Shown: positions 16,351 to 24,009 of the stretch, piece by piece
Layout: every line of letters starts with the position of its first letter
How positions within the stretch are numbered: position 1 is the stretch's first letter
DNA from: Bacillota bacterium
Lineage (GTDB): Bacteria; Bacillota; Clostridia; Christensenellales; Aristaeellaceae
Length of the DNA stretch: 36,418 nucleotides
Direction: 5' to 3'
NCBI GenBank assembly: GCA_023411175.1
Contig: JAEYPB010000009.1
Coordinates: 1-36,418 of the forward strand
Made by a program: the position numbers and the translations under genes
Notes under the pieces: generated by a model
Told to the model about the DNA's origin: nothing
Databases searched by the model: none
The model's input: only the letters and a program-made list of their open reading frames with translations

Positions 16351-16688
16351 AAAGTATTTGAATCCCGTTTTTTGATGCGAGAATGGACTGTGCAGCCTTT
16401 TCCTTCGGGATGTTTATCTTCGCTGGGACGGGCATCCGAGCCGGCTTGAGCGTCGGCGGTTTTATGCCTGTTTTCGGCAGAACGCAAAGTTAATTTTGCG
16501 GGCGGGAAGGGTTTCGGCATGTTCGCGTGGTATATACCATCCACATGGGGAACACTAGCGCGTAAAAGCGCGCGCCGGTCGTTTCTGATTAATTTGTCGC
16601 ACGGCGTCGGATTTGTGCAGGAAATCCACCGATGGCGGCGAATTCTAAAATAGATCGCGCAGGCGATCGGTGCGAGGCGGTGTGCGGC
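16351..16688 (+). promoter_or_regulatory. gene-free gap with possible dnaG promoter
   Basis: No gene is supported in this 338-base stretch on either strand. TGGTATATACCA at 16528-16539 is a 12-bp palindrome that also reads as an extended -10 (TG-G-TATATA) without a clear -35. It is the best candidate for the dnaG-sigA promoter, some 150 bases before dnaG. Confidence 0.35.
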
Positions 16689-18434
16689 ATGTCGGGAAGG
16701 ATCCCGGATGCGTGGCTCGATGAGCTGCGCGCGCGGCTGAACATCGTTGATGTCGTGGGCGATTACGTGCAGCTCAAGCCGAAAGGCCGGCGCTACTGGG
16801 GGCTTTGCCCGTTCCACAACGAAAAGACCGCTTCCTTCAGCGTTGACAGCGAAGGGCAGATGTACTACTGCTTCGGCTGTCACAAGGGCGGCACCGTCAT
16901 CAATTTCGTGATGGAAATGGAGCGGATGGAATTCCCGGATGCCGTCAGGCTTCTCGCGGAGCGCGCGCGGATTGCTTTCCCCGATTCCAGCGACCAACCA
17001 GCAGTTGACAGGACGCTAAAAGAGCGCGTCTACGCCGCCAATCTGGCCGCGGCGCGCTATTTTCACGACGCCTTATGGGCGAGCGGTGGCGCGAAGATCC
17101 TGGGGTACTTGCATAAGCGGGGCTTGGACGACGGCGACATCCGCCGATTCGGTCTGGGCGCTGCAAACGAGGAATGGGATGATCTGACAAACGAGCTGAT
17201 CCGGCAGGATTTTGAGGAAGAGGTGCTCGTCAAAGCGGGGCTGACCGTGCGCAAGGGCGAAAAGCGGTTCGACATGTTTCGAGGCCGCGCGATCTTTCCG
17301 ATCATTGACGCGCAGGGTCGGGTGCTGGGCTTTGGCGGCCGCGCGATGGGTGATGCGCAGCCCAAGTACCTCAACACGCCGGATTCGCCGGTTTTCAACA
17401 AGCGGCAAAATTTGTACGCGATCAATTATGTGCGCAAGGAGCGTTCGCTGGACAAACTGATTCTGGTCGAAGGCTACATGGATGCGGTGGCGCTTCGCCG
17501 CTTCGGCGTACAGGGCGTGGTGGCGACGCTGGGCACGGCGCTGACGGAAGAGCAGGCGCGCGTCATGAAACGGTTCGCGCCGGAGGTGTGGGTTGCCTAC
17601 GACGGCGACGCGCCGGGGCAGAAGGCGACGCTTCGCGCGCTGGAAATCCTGGAAGCGGCGGGGATTCCCTGCCGCGCGCTGGTGTTTCCGGACGGACTTG
17701 ACCCGGACGACTTCATCCGGCGGGAGGGCTTGGAGGGCTTTGACAAGCTGAAACCCATCGGCCGCTTCGACTATCGGATGAATACGGTTTCCGGGGAATA
17801 CGATCTTACCACCCAGGATGGGCGCACCGGGTACGCGATCAAGTGCTGCGAGATCCTGCGCAAGGTTGAGAGCCCGGTGGAGCTGGAAAACTACTTGACG
17901 CGGCTGACGGTCGAGACGGGATTTGCGCGGGACATCCTCTTAAGCCAGATCGGAACCCGCCCTCAGCCGGAGCGCAAGGTTCCCGAGCGGCGCTTTCAAC
18001 CAAAGCCCGCCGCCGAAACCGAGACCCAGAAGTGCGAGCGGCAGCTGCTCTTGCTCCTATCCCGGAACCTGATTCCGGGAGAAACCGTCAAACCCGAGGA
18101 CTTCGATACCCCGCTCTACGCGCGCATGGCGAAGCAGCTCCTTATCGGCGTCTCGGCCGCCTCGGTGATCGACCAGACGGACGAGGACGAGCGCCAGGCC
18201 GCGGCCCGCGCACTGGCGGATGAGGTGCTCCCCGACGAAAAAACGGCGATGCAAATCGCGGAGGATAGTCTGAACAGAATTCGGAAAAACCGGATGGAAG
18301 CCGCGCTCAACCTCCTTCAGGAGGAACTTGCAACCGCCGGGGAAGCGCGGCGGCGGGAATTGATTCAACAGATGTCGGCGCTCACTCAGGAGCTTGGGCG
18401 CCTAAGGACCGGTCGGAAGGAGTGGACCGTTTGA
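16689..18434 (+). CDS. dnaG: DNA primase
   Basis: DnaG makes RNA primers for chromosome replication. The 581-residue protein has the CHC2 zinc finger Cys40-His43-Cys61-Cys64 (CPFHNEKTASFS, CFGC), the catalytic core, and a TOPRIM domain with ILVEGYMDAVAL near 260 and AYDGDAPGQKA near 305, then DPDDFI. The C-terminal DnaB-binding part is helical. The start chosen is the ATG at 16689, giving the usual SGRIPDAWLDELRARLNIVD beginning; GAGGCGG lies upstream. An ATG 57 bases earlier has no binding site. Its stop overlaps the sigA start. Confidence 0.95.
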   Translation: MSGRIPDAWLDELRARLNIVDVVGDYVQLKPKGRRYWGLCPFHNEKTASFSVDSEGQMYYCFGCHKGGTVINFVMEMERMEFPDAVRLLAERARIAFPDSSDQPAVDRTLKERVYAANLAAARYFHDALWASGGAKILGYLHKRGLDDGDIRRFGLGAANEEWDDLTNELIRQDFEEEVLVKAGLTVRKGEKRFDMFRGRAIFPIIDAQGRVLGFGGRAMGDAQPKYLNTPDSPVFNKRQNLYAINYVRKERSLDKLILVEGYMDAVALRRFGVQGVVATLGTALTEEQARVMKRFAPEVWVAYDGDAPGQKATLRALEILEAAGIPCRALVFPDGLDPDDFIRREGLEGFDKLKPIGRFDYRMNTVSGEYDLTTQDGRTGYAIKCCEILRKVESPVELENYLTRLTVETGFARDILLSQIGTRPQPERKVPERRFQPKPAAETETQKCERQLLLLLSRNLIPGETVKPEDFDTPLYARMAKQLLIGVSAASVIDQTDEDERQAAARALADEVLPDEKTAMQIAEDSLNRIRKNRMEAALNLLQEELATAGEARRRELIQQMSALTQELGRLRTGRKEWTV

Positions 18435-19528
18435 GCAAGGTGACAATGCAGAGCGCGGCCAACCGCGTGAAGGAGCTGCTCGAGGCTGGAAAAGCCAAGG
18501 GCGTGCTTACATATAAGGAAATTATCGAGCAGCTCGGCGAACTGGAACTGGACACCGACCAGATCGACAAAATCCTCGAAACGCTGGAAAACGCGGGCAT
18601 CGAGGTGGTCAACGAATCAAAGTCCGTTTCGGAGCCCGAGCCGGAGCCCATTCTGGAGATAAGCGACGAGGACATCGACCTCAGCGTGCCCGAGGGCATC
18701 GCGATTGACGACCCTGTCCGCATGTACCTGAAGGAGATCGGCAAGGTTCCACTTTTGTCGGCGGACGAGGAAATCCAGCTGGCCAGGCGCATGGAGACCG
18801 GCGACGAGGATGCCAAGCACCGCCTGGCGGAGGCCAACCTCCGGCTCGTGGTGTCCATTGCCAAGCGCTACGTGGGGCGCGGTATGCTCTTTCTGGACTT
18901 GATCCAGGAGGGCAACCTGGGGCTCATCAAGGCCGTGGAAAAGTTTGACTACCGCAAGGGCTACAAGTTCTCCACCTACGCCACCTGGTGGATCCGGCAG
19001 GCCATCACCCGCGCCATCGCGGATCAGGCCCGCACCATCCGCATCCCCGTGCATATGGTGGAGACCATCAACAAGCTCATCCGCGTGTCGCGGCAGCTTC
19101 TTCAGGAGTATGGCCGCGAGCCCACGCCGGAGGAGATTGCCATCGAGATGGGCATCTCCGAAGACAAGGTGCGCGAGATCATCAAGATCGCACAGGAGCC
19201 GGTTTCGCTGGAGACCCCCATCGGCGAGGAAGAGGACAGCCACCTGGGCGACTTCATCCCCGACGACGACGCGCCCGCGCCCGCCGAGGCCGCCGCGTTT
19301 ACGCTGCTCAAGGAGCAGCTGATGAGCGTGCTTTCGACGCTGACGCCCCGTGAGGAAAAGGTTCTGAAGCTGCGCTTTGGGCTTGAGGACGGCCGCGCCC
19401 GCACGCTGGAGGAGGTCGGCAAGTACTTCAAGGTCACTCGTGAGCGGATCCGGCAGATCGAGGCCAAGGCGCTCCGGAAGCTGCGCCACCCCAGCCGCTC
19501 GCGCAAGCTCAAGGATTCCCTCGACTGA
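18431..19528 (+). CDS. sigA: primary RNA polymerase sigma factor
   Basis: This 365-residue protein is the housekeeping sigma factor. It has a region 1.1-like N-terminus, region 1.2 (DPVRMYLKEIGKVPLL), region 2 with DLIQEGNLGLIKAVEKFDY and FSTYATWWIRQAI for -10 recognition, region 3, and region 4 with VTRERIRQIEAKALRKLR for -35 recognition. The TTG at 18431 is chosen: GGAAGGAG lies eight bases upstream, and TTGA overlaps the dnaG stop. A GTG at 18422 overlaps that binding site and was rejected. The consensus promoters in the window fit this factor. Confidence 0.96.
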   Translation: MSKVTMQSAANRVKELLEAGKAKGVLTYKEIIEQLGELELDTDQIDKILETLENAGIEVVNESKSVSEPEPEPILEISDEDIDLSVPEGIAIDDPVRMYLKEIGKVPLLSADEEIQLARRMETGDEDAKHRLAEANLRLVVSIAKRYVGRGMLFLDLIQEGNLGLIKAVEKFDYRKGYKFSTYATWWIRQAITRAIADQARTIRIPVHMVETINKLIRVSRQLLQEYGREPTPEEIAIEMGISEDKVREIIKIAQEPVSLETPIGEEEDSHLGDFIPDDDAPAPAEAAAFTLLKEQLMSVLSTLTPREEKVLKLRFGLEDGRARTLEEVGKYFKVTRERIRQIEAKALRKLRHPSRSRKLKDSLD

Positions 19529-20247
19529 TGCGCGCGATAACCCTTGACGCGCGGCTTGGCGCCATCGCGGCGATGGTACCGCGCTGCGAATGCGCCGCGG
19601 ACATCGGCGCGGATCACGGCTTCTTAGGTGCGCACCTGCTACTTACGGGCAGGTGCGCCTCAGTTCAGTTTGTGGATATCAGCGCCGACAGCCTCGAAAA
19701 GGCCCGGCGGCTGATCGGGAAGCTCCGGCTGAGCGACCGGGCGAAGTTCTTGGTGGGCGACGGCGCTGCAGTTCTTACGCGCCCCGTCGGCGCGGCGGTG
19801 ATCGCGGGGATGGGGGCGGAGCTCATCACAGGCATCATTGGCAGAGGACGGGAAACGCTTGGCGATGCGCAGCTGATTCTCGCGCCCAATCTCGACGCGC
19901 CGCTGGTGCGCGGGTTTCTCATGGAGAACGGCTACCGGATCACCGACGAGGCGCTCATCCGCGAGGGCCGCAGGTTCTACCCAGTGATCGCCGCCCAGCC
20001 TGGCCGCGCGCAGTACGACGACAAGCAGCTTCTGGTGGGGCCGATCCTGCTAAAAAAGCGCCCGGACAGCCTTCTGGCCTACGCGGGGCACCGAATGCGG
20101 GTCATCGAGCGGGCACTGCCCGGCGCGATCCAGGGCGGGGAGCGCTGGGCGGACGACATGCGCGGGGAGCTTGAGCTCTGGCGGGAGGTGCGGGATGGTT
20201 TCGGTATCGAAAATTCTGGATCTGGTGGGGGAGATCGCCCCCTTTGA
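19528..20247 (+). CDS. trmK: tRNA (adenine(22)-N1)-methyltransferase
   Basis: TrmK methylates A22 in the D-loop region of tRNAs. The 239-residue protein shows the SAM-binding loop DIGADHGFLGAHLL at about 25-38, an acidic residue after beta 2 (VDISADSLEKAR), and the family block APNLDAPLVRGFLMENGY. Its ATG shares one base with the sigA stop. The last 53 bases overlap the next gene, so the end SGSGGGDRPL is probably an extension caused by the overlap. The sigA-trmK-nif3 order is common in Bacillota. Confidence 0.93.
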   Translation: MRAITLDARLGAIAAMVPRCECAADIGADHGFLGAHLLLTGRCASVQFVDISADSLEKARRLIGKLRLSDRAKFLVGDGAAVLTRPVGAAVIAGMGAELITGIIGRGRETLGDAQLILAPNLDAPLVRGFLMENGYRITDEALIREGRRFYPVIAAQPGRAQYDDKQLLVGPILLKKRPDSLLAYAGHRMRVIERALPGAIQGGERWADDMRGELELWREVRDGFGIENSGSGGGDRPL

Positions 20248-20944
20248 GCTGGCGGAAGAGTGGGACAACGTCGGGCTGCTGGCCGGGCACCCGGATTGGC
20301 CCGTGGACAGGGTGCTGGTGGCGCTGGACCTGACCCCCGGCGCGCTTCGGGAAGCGGTGGAGGCGGGCGCGCAGCTGATCGTCACCCACCACCCCATCCT
20401 CTTTCATGGCCGTAAAAACCTCCGGGAGGACGACGGCGAGGGCGCGCTGCTGGCGGAACTGATGCGCGCGAAGGTCGCGCTGATCGCCGCCCATACGAAT
20501 TATGACAACGCACCCGGCGGGCTTAACGATGCGCTCTTGGAGGCGCTGGACCTCAAGGATGTCGCATCCCTTGAACAAGGGCTTCGAGCGGGAGCGTTTA
20601 ACGGCGATGGCGCGGCGCTTGCGGCGCTCGCCGCACAGCGGCTGGGCGGTCAGCCCCGGCTGTACCGCGGAGAGCGGATCATCCGGAAGGTTGCGGTCTG
20701 CGGCGGCGCGGGCGGCTCGTTCTGGCCTGTGGCGCACGCAGCCGACTGCGACGCCTACCTGACCGGCGAGATTCGCCACCACGAGGCCCTTGCGGCCACG
20801 GCGGCCGGGCTTACGCTCGTAGAGGCCGGGCATTACCACACCGAGCGGGTGATGGTTAAAGCCTTGAGAAACAGTTTACAAAAACGCGTAAATGCGTTAC
20901 AATATAATGTGCACGTCGCGGAAAGCGCTTATGAGCCCTTTTGA
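20195..20944 (+). CDS. Nif3-like dinuclear metal protein
   Basis: This 249-residue Nif3/YqfO-family protein has the metal ligands in VTHHPILFHG and in VEAGHYHTERVMV, plus AHTNYDNAPGGLND. Family members form toroidal hexamers; some are annotated GTP cyclohydrolase 1 type 2, but the activity is not well settled. The middle PII-like insert of the longer YqfO form is missing. The ATG follows GGGAGGTG and lies inside the end of trmK, so translation is coupled. A slightly earlier start at 20171 has no such site. Confidence 0.92.
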   Translation: MVSVSKILDLVGEIAPFELAEEWDNVGLLAGHPDWPVDRVLVALDLTPGALREAVEAGAQLIVTHHPILFHGRKNLREDDGEGALLAELMRAKVALIAAHTNYDNAPGGLNDALLEALDLKDVASLEQGLRAGAFNGDGAALAALAAQRLGGQPRLYRGERIIRKVAVCGGAGGSFWPVAHAADCDAYLTGEIRHHEALAATAAGLTLVEAGHYHTERVMVKALRNSLQKRVNALQYNVHVAESAYEPF

Positions 20945-20962
20945 CGTGCGGATTGGGGGAAT

Positions 20963-21679
20963 ATGATGCAGCTTGATAAGCTATGGGCATTCATGCAGGT
21001 GGACATGGAGGCCGACCGCTTTGAGAACGAAATGCGGCAAGCGCCCAACCGGTTGAAGCTGATCAGGCACCGCGATTTTATCGTGGAGCAGCAGGCCAAC
21101 ATGAAGCGCATTGAGGAAGAGGTCGCCACCATGTGCGATCGGATGGAGGCCATCTCCGATGAAGCCTCCCGCCTCGAGGGCGTCGTGCGTACGCAGGTGT
21201 CGGAAGCCGAAGGCGCCGCGCCGCAGACGCTGGCCGAGATCGAATCCCGGATCGCGCAGGTGCAGAAGCTAATGGATACGCTCTCGCTCTATGAGCAGGA
21301 ACTCCAGAAGCTCCGCAAGGATGCCGAGGTGCGCGACCGCCAGCAGAAGGAGATTCGCGTGCGCGCCGCCAAGGCCAAGGCGGAGTACGACGAAATCAAA
21401 CAGGTGTATGATCAGGAATTCCGGAAGGACAGCGAGAAGCTGAACGCTCTGAAGCGCAAGGCGGAGGCCGCGGGCAAGGAGGTCAAACCGGATCTTCTGG
21501 AGCGGTACGTGAACATCAAGCAGCACGTAACGCCGCCGGTGGCGAAGCTGGTCGGCGGACAGTGCGGCGGGTGCTACATGTCGCTGCCATCGGTGACGCT
21601 CAAGCAGATCCAAACGGATGGGCGCGTCGTCGAGTGCGACAACTGCGGCAGGATTCTCTACCTGCCGCCGGAAGGATAA
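20963..21679 (+). CDS. coiled-coil zinc-ribbon protein
   Basis: This 238-residue protein is mostly a long charged coiled coil (about 20-180) followed by a C4 zinc ribbon, GGQCGGCYMSLPS and ECDNCGRILYLP. That layout fits the C4-type zinc-ribbon family (DUF164/CT398-like) found beside nif3 in many bacteria. The molecular role is not established to me; nucleic-acid or secretion roles have been proposed for relatives. Two ATGs lie in tandem; the second, at 20966, has better spacing from GGGGGA. Its stop codon overlaps a likely -10 element for the RNase P RNA gene. Confidence 0.88.
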   Translation: MMQLDKLWAFMQVDMEADRFENEMRQAPNRLKLIRHRDFIVEQQANMKRIEEEVATMCDRMEAISDEASRLEGVVRTQVSEAEGAAPQTLAEIESRIAQVQKLMDTLSLYEQELQKLRKDAEVRDRQQKEIRVRAAKAKAEYDEIKQVYDQEFRKDSEKLNALKRKAEAAGKEVKPDLLERYVNIKQHVTPPVAKLVGGQCGGCYMSLPSVTLKQIQTDGRVVECDNCGRILYLPPEG

Positions 21680-21680
21680 T
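21675..21680 (+). promoter_or_regulatory. possible -10 element of rnpB
   Basis: GATAAT lies nine bases before the predicted 5' end of RNase P RNA and contains the stop codon of the zinc-ribbon gene. The -35 region (around 21652) is weak, so read-through from the upstream operon may also feed rnpB. Confidence 0.4.
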
Positions 21681-21688
21681 TTTGGTTT

Positions 21689-22036
21689 GTGAGGCCGCCG
21701 GACGGCCGCGGGGGAGAGCCGAGAGGCTCGAACGCGAGGAAAGTCCGAGCTCCATAGGGCAGGGTGCCGGGTAACCCCCGGTGGAAGCGACTCCAAGGAA
21801 AGTGCAACAGAGATATACCGCCGGGCTCCGGTCCGGTAAGGGTGGAAAGGCGAGGTAAGAGCTCACCAGCGGCATGGCGACTTGTCCGCTCTGTAAACCC
21901 CACCTGGTGCAAGATTGATAGGAGGGCATATGTGGCTGCCCGTCACGCCCTCGGGTAATCGCTGGAGCCGGTAGGCAACTGCCGGCCTAGATAGATGGTC
22001 GTCCAAGACAGAACTCGGCTTATAGACGGCACTCAC
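21689..22036 (+). ncRNA. rnpB: RNase P RNA, bacterial type A
   Basis: This is the catalytic RNA that trims tRNA 5' leaders. Universal blocks are present: GAGGAAAGTCCGAGCTCC near the 5' end, CAACAGAGATATACCG, GGTAAGGGTGGAAAGG, and ACAGAACTCGGCTTATAG near the 3' end. GTGAGGCCG and CGGCACTCAC pair as stem P1 and set the ends, giving about 348 nucleotides. The ancestral (A) type is suggested by its overall layout, which is less common in Bacilli but usual in other groups and many Clostridia. Confidence 0.96.
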
Positions 22037-22040
22037 ATAA

Positions 22041-22069
22041 AGCGCGGCGGATTTTCCGCCGCGCTTTTT
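22041..22069 (+). terminator. terminator of rnpB
   Basis: AGCGCGGCGG and CCGCCGCGCT make a perfect 10-bp stem around ATTTT, followed by TTTT. It starts five bases after the RNA. Confidence 0.9.
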
Positions 22070-22082
22070 CTGTGCAAGGGAC

Positions 22083-22110
22083 AAAAAGGGGAGCGGCCGC
22101 GCCGCTCCCC
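22083..22110 (-). terminator. terminator of the L,D-transpeptidase gene
   Basis: On the minus strand GGGGAGCGGC and GCCGCTCCCC form a 10-bp stem with a 3-base loop, followed by TTTTT. It faces the rnpB terminator, closing two convergent transcripts. Confidence 0.88.
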
Positions 22111-22125
22111 TAACCGGTAGGAAGT

Positions 22126-23403
22126 CTACCTGCGTTGCATCAAGTACTTGGACAGTATGTACCCGGTCTTGGAGCCGTAGCGTACCTTCGTCCAGGTTCC
22201 ATCGGACGATGTGACCACGATCACCTGCCGACCGGAAAGAACCCAGGCCAGCCGCGTCGCCCTGGTGGACTTTGTTTTGTAAATCGGGGTCTTTCGCGTC
22301 GTGGTGGCGTAGTCCGGCATCGGGGTAGGGGTGGGCGTCGGCGCAGCATCGGCGAAAATCAGGTCCTGAAGCGCCGGAGTTGCAATGCCTGTCGGAATCT
22401 CTATGCCGCTCATCCGTTCAAACGCCCTCACCGCCGAGCGCGTGCCGGAGCCGAACTTGGTGGACAGTTTAAAGCTGGACTTCAGGTAGCCCAATGTTCG
22501 AAGCCGCTTCTGCAGCGCCGTGACGGCCACGTAGTTGCTGCCGTATTGAAGGGTCGTCAGGCGACCTGTAACGTCGTTCTTGGACTCGATTCGCTTCTGC
22601 AATGCGCTGTCCGCCTCACCAGGGTTGCTGGAGATGGTAATACCGGCCGCCCTGCAAGCATCCTGATAGGCATTTATCGCGGGCACAGTGTACTCCTCGG
22701 TGTACACTGTGGTGATGGAGCCGGTGTAGAAACCGAGCGACCGCAAACGGCTGTGCAGTGTCTTGACGCGGCTGTTGTTGCTGCCTATGGACAGCGTTGG
22801 TCTGGGCGTAGGCGCCAGCGTTGGCTGGATGCCTTTGTGTCCGGCGGACTTCAGGTCGCGCTTGAGATCCGCCGCATAGGTCTTGGTTTCCGCGGTCCTC
22901 GCGTAACGCCCGATGCGTACGGTCGTGCCCTTTTTGCAATTGTAGCTGATCCACTGCGCGTCGATGGGCGTAAGGCGGATGCAGCCGGCCGACGCGGCCG
23001 TCCCCAGCCTGTTGAAGGAATCCCAGATAAGGGATGAGGCGCTCCTGCTCTTGTAGAGGATCGAGTGGAACCAGATCTTTCCGGTAATCCGCTTGCCGTA
23101 GCGGATGTAGCAAGTCTCAAATTTGAACCAGGGGTAGACTGAACTGCTCTGCAGCCGGAACGTCCCCATGGGCGTCGCTCCGCTGCGCTTTCCTGTTGAG
23201 CAGATCATCCGCCGCGCGACCGTGTCGTCGGTACTGTTGTAGGCCGTGACGTACTGGTTGGTGAGGTCCACTTCCAGATAATAGGGCATGTCGCGGTTGA
23301 TGGATGCTTTTTCCGAGAGCGGCATCGCCTCGGCGGTTGTAAAGACGGCAAACAGACCGAGCATCAGAACGGGCAGGAACAGGCGCGAGAAGAAGTGCTT
23401 CAT
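22126..23403 (-). CDS. secreted L,D-transpeptidase with peptidoglycan-binding and SH3 domains
   Basis: This 425-residue exported enzyme makes 3-3 crosslinks or anchors molecules in the wall. A signal peptide (FLPVLMLGLFAVFTTAEA) is followed by a YkuD catalytic domain with His113 (WFHSILY) and SAGCIRL, catalytic Cys141. Two peptidoglycan-binding repeats follow (VKTLHSRLRSLGFYTG, VTALQKRLRTLGYLKS), then a Pro/Thr linker (APTPTPTPMP) and an SH3-like domain (WTKVRYGSKTGYILSKYL). The ATG at 23401-23403 is chosen because AAAGGGG lies eight bases upstream; a GTG nine bases earlier touches that site. It is a single-gene unit with its own promoter and terminator. Confidence 0.94.
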   Translation of the reverse strand: MKHFFSRLFLPVLMLGLFAVFTTAEAMPLSEKASINRDMPYYLEVDLTNQYVTAYNSTDDTVARRMICSTGKRSGATPMGTFRLQSSSVYPWFKFETCYIRYGKRITGKIWFHSILYKSRSASSLIWDSFNRLGTAASAGCIRLTPIDAQWISYNCKKGTTVRIGRYARTAETKTYAADLKRDLKSAGHKGIQPTLAPTPRPTLSIGSNNSRVKTLHSRLRSLGFYTGSITTVYTEEYTVPAINAYQDACRAAGITISSNPGEADSALQKRIESKNDVTGRLTTLQYGSNYVAVTALQKRLRTLGYLKSSFKLSTKFGSGTRSAVRAFERMSGIEIPTGIATPALQDLIFADAAPTPTPTPMPDYATTTRKTPIYKTKSTRATRLAWVLSGRQVIVVTSSDGTWTKVRYGSKTGYILSKYLMQRR

Positions 23404-23441
23404 ACGCTGCACCCCTTTCTTTGGGAAATTATGTAATTTCC

Positions 23442-23470
23442 ATTATATCAAAGGGTACTGGAAACCTCAA
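23442..23470 (-). promoter_or_regulatory. promoter of the L,D-transpeptidase gene
   Basis: On the minus strand TTGAGG (23465-23470) and TATAAT (23442-23447) are 17 bases apart. The start point would be about 30 bases before the ATG. Confidence 0.82.
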
Positions 23471-23524
23471 TAAAACGCCTGAACAATTTACAGATTTCCA
23501 AGGAATTTTTTGCGCGGGAACAGC

Positions 23525-23553
23525 TTGACAAATCGTTTGTTGCGTAGTAGAAT
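23525..23553 (+). promoter_or_regulatory. promoter of the tRNA cluster
   Basis: TTGACA (23525-23530), a 17-base spacer and TAGAAT (23548-23553) precede the first tRNA by 38 bases. This is a strong sigma-A match, as expected for stable RNA. Confidence 0.85.
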
Positions 23554-23591
23554 AATAACTCGTGAGACCGTTCGCGGCCACGACCGTTCAA

Positions 23592-23667
23592 GGGTTATTA
23601 GCTCAGTTGGTAGAGCACCTGACTCTTAATCAGGGTGTCCAGGGTTCGAGTCCCTGATGACCCACCA
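23592..23667 (+). tRNA. tRNA-Lys (CTT)
   Basis: A full cloverleaf is visible: acceptor GGGTTAT with ATGACCC, D arm GCTC-GAGC, anticodon stem CCTGA-TCAGG with loop CTCTTAA, and T arm CAGGG-TTCGAGT-CCCTG. The anticodon CTT is at 23625-23627. The 3' CCA is encoded. Confidence 0.96.
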
Positions 23668-23673
23668 GCGGAA

Positions 23674-23698
23674 AAATGCGCATTCCCGATGCGCATTT
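23674..23698 (+). other. hairpin between tRNA-Lys and tRNA-Thr
   Basis: AAATGCGCAT and ATGCGCATTT form a perfect 10-bp stem with loop TCCCG in the 35-base spacer. Without a T-run it may act as a processing or partial termination element. Confidence 0.55.
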
Positions 23699-23702
23699 GT
23701 CT

Positions 23703-23778
23703 GCCAATGTAGCTCAGCCGGTAGAGCAGCGGTTTCGTAAACCGCAGGTCAAGGGTTCGAGTCCCTTCATTGGCTCCA
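23703..23778 (+). tRNA. tRNA-Thr (CGT)
   Basis: Acceptor GCCAATG pairs with CATTGGC, the anticodon stem is GCGGT-ACCGC with loop TTCGTAA, and the T arm is AAGGG-TTCGAGT-CCCTT. The anticodon is CGT, reading ACG. CCA is encoded. Confidence 0.96.
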
Positions 23779-23781
23779 CGT

Positions 23782-23858
23782 CGAGGTGTAGCGCAGTTTG
23801 GTAGCGCGTTTGGTTCGGGACCAAAAGGCCGCAGGTTCAAATCCTGTCACCTCGACCA
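23782..23858 (+). tRNA. tRNA-Pro (CGG), likely prophage attachment gene
   Basis: Acceptor CGAGGTG pairs with CACCTCG; the anticodon stem is TTTGG-CCAAA with loop TTCGGGA and anticodon CGG. CCA is encoded. It is the last host gene before the integrase-bearing element, so its 3' end is the likely attachment site. The matching repeat at the other prophage end is outside the window, so this is inference. Confidence 0.95.
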
Positions 23859-23860
23859 TG

Positions 23861-23901
23861 AAACAGGGCATCTGTAATAAACAGATGCCCTGTTTATTTT
23901 T
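23861..23901 (+). terminator. terminator of the tRNA cluster
   Basis: AAACAGGGCATCTGT and ACAGATGCCCTGTTT form a perfect 15-bp stem around AATAA, followed by ATTTTT. It starts three bases after tRNA-Pro. Confidence 0.92.
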
Positions 23902-23963
23902 CATATTGCCTAAGACGATGAAGTAAGCGAAGAAACTGGGGGAAAAGTGGGGGATATGGGGTG

Positions 23964-23994
23964 AAAAAAGGGGCATCCCATAGCGGGATGCCCC
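23964..23994 (-). terminator. terminator of the int-abi transcript
   Basis: On the minus strand GGGGCATCCC and GGGATGCCCC form a 10-bp stem with loop GCTAT, followed by TTTTTT. It lies 16 bases past the stop of the AbiJ-like gene. Confidence 0.92.
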
Positions 23995-24009
23995 TATGTT
24001 TGAGGTAGA

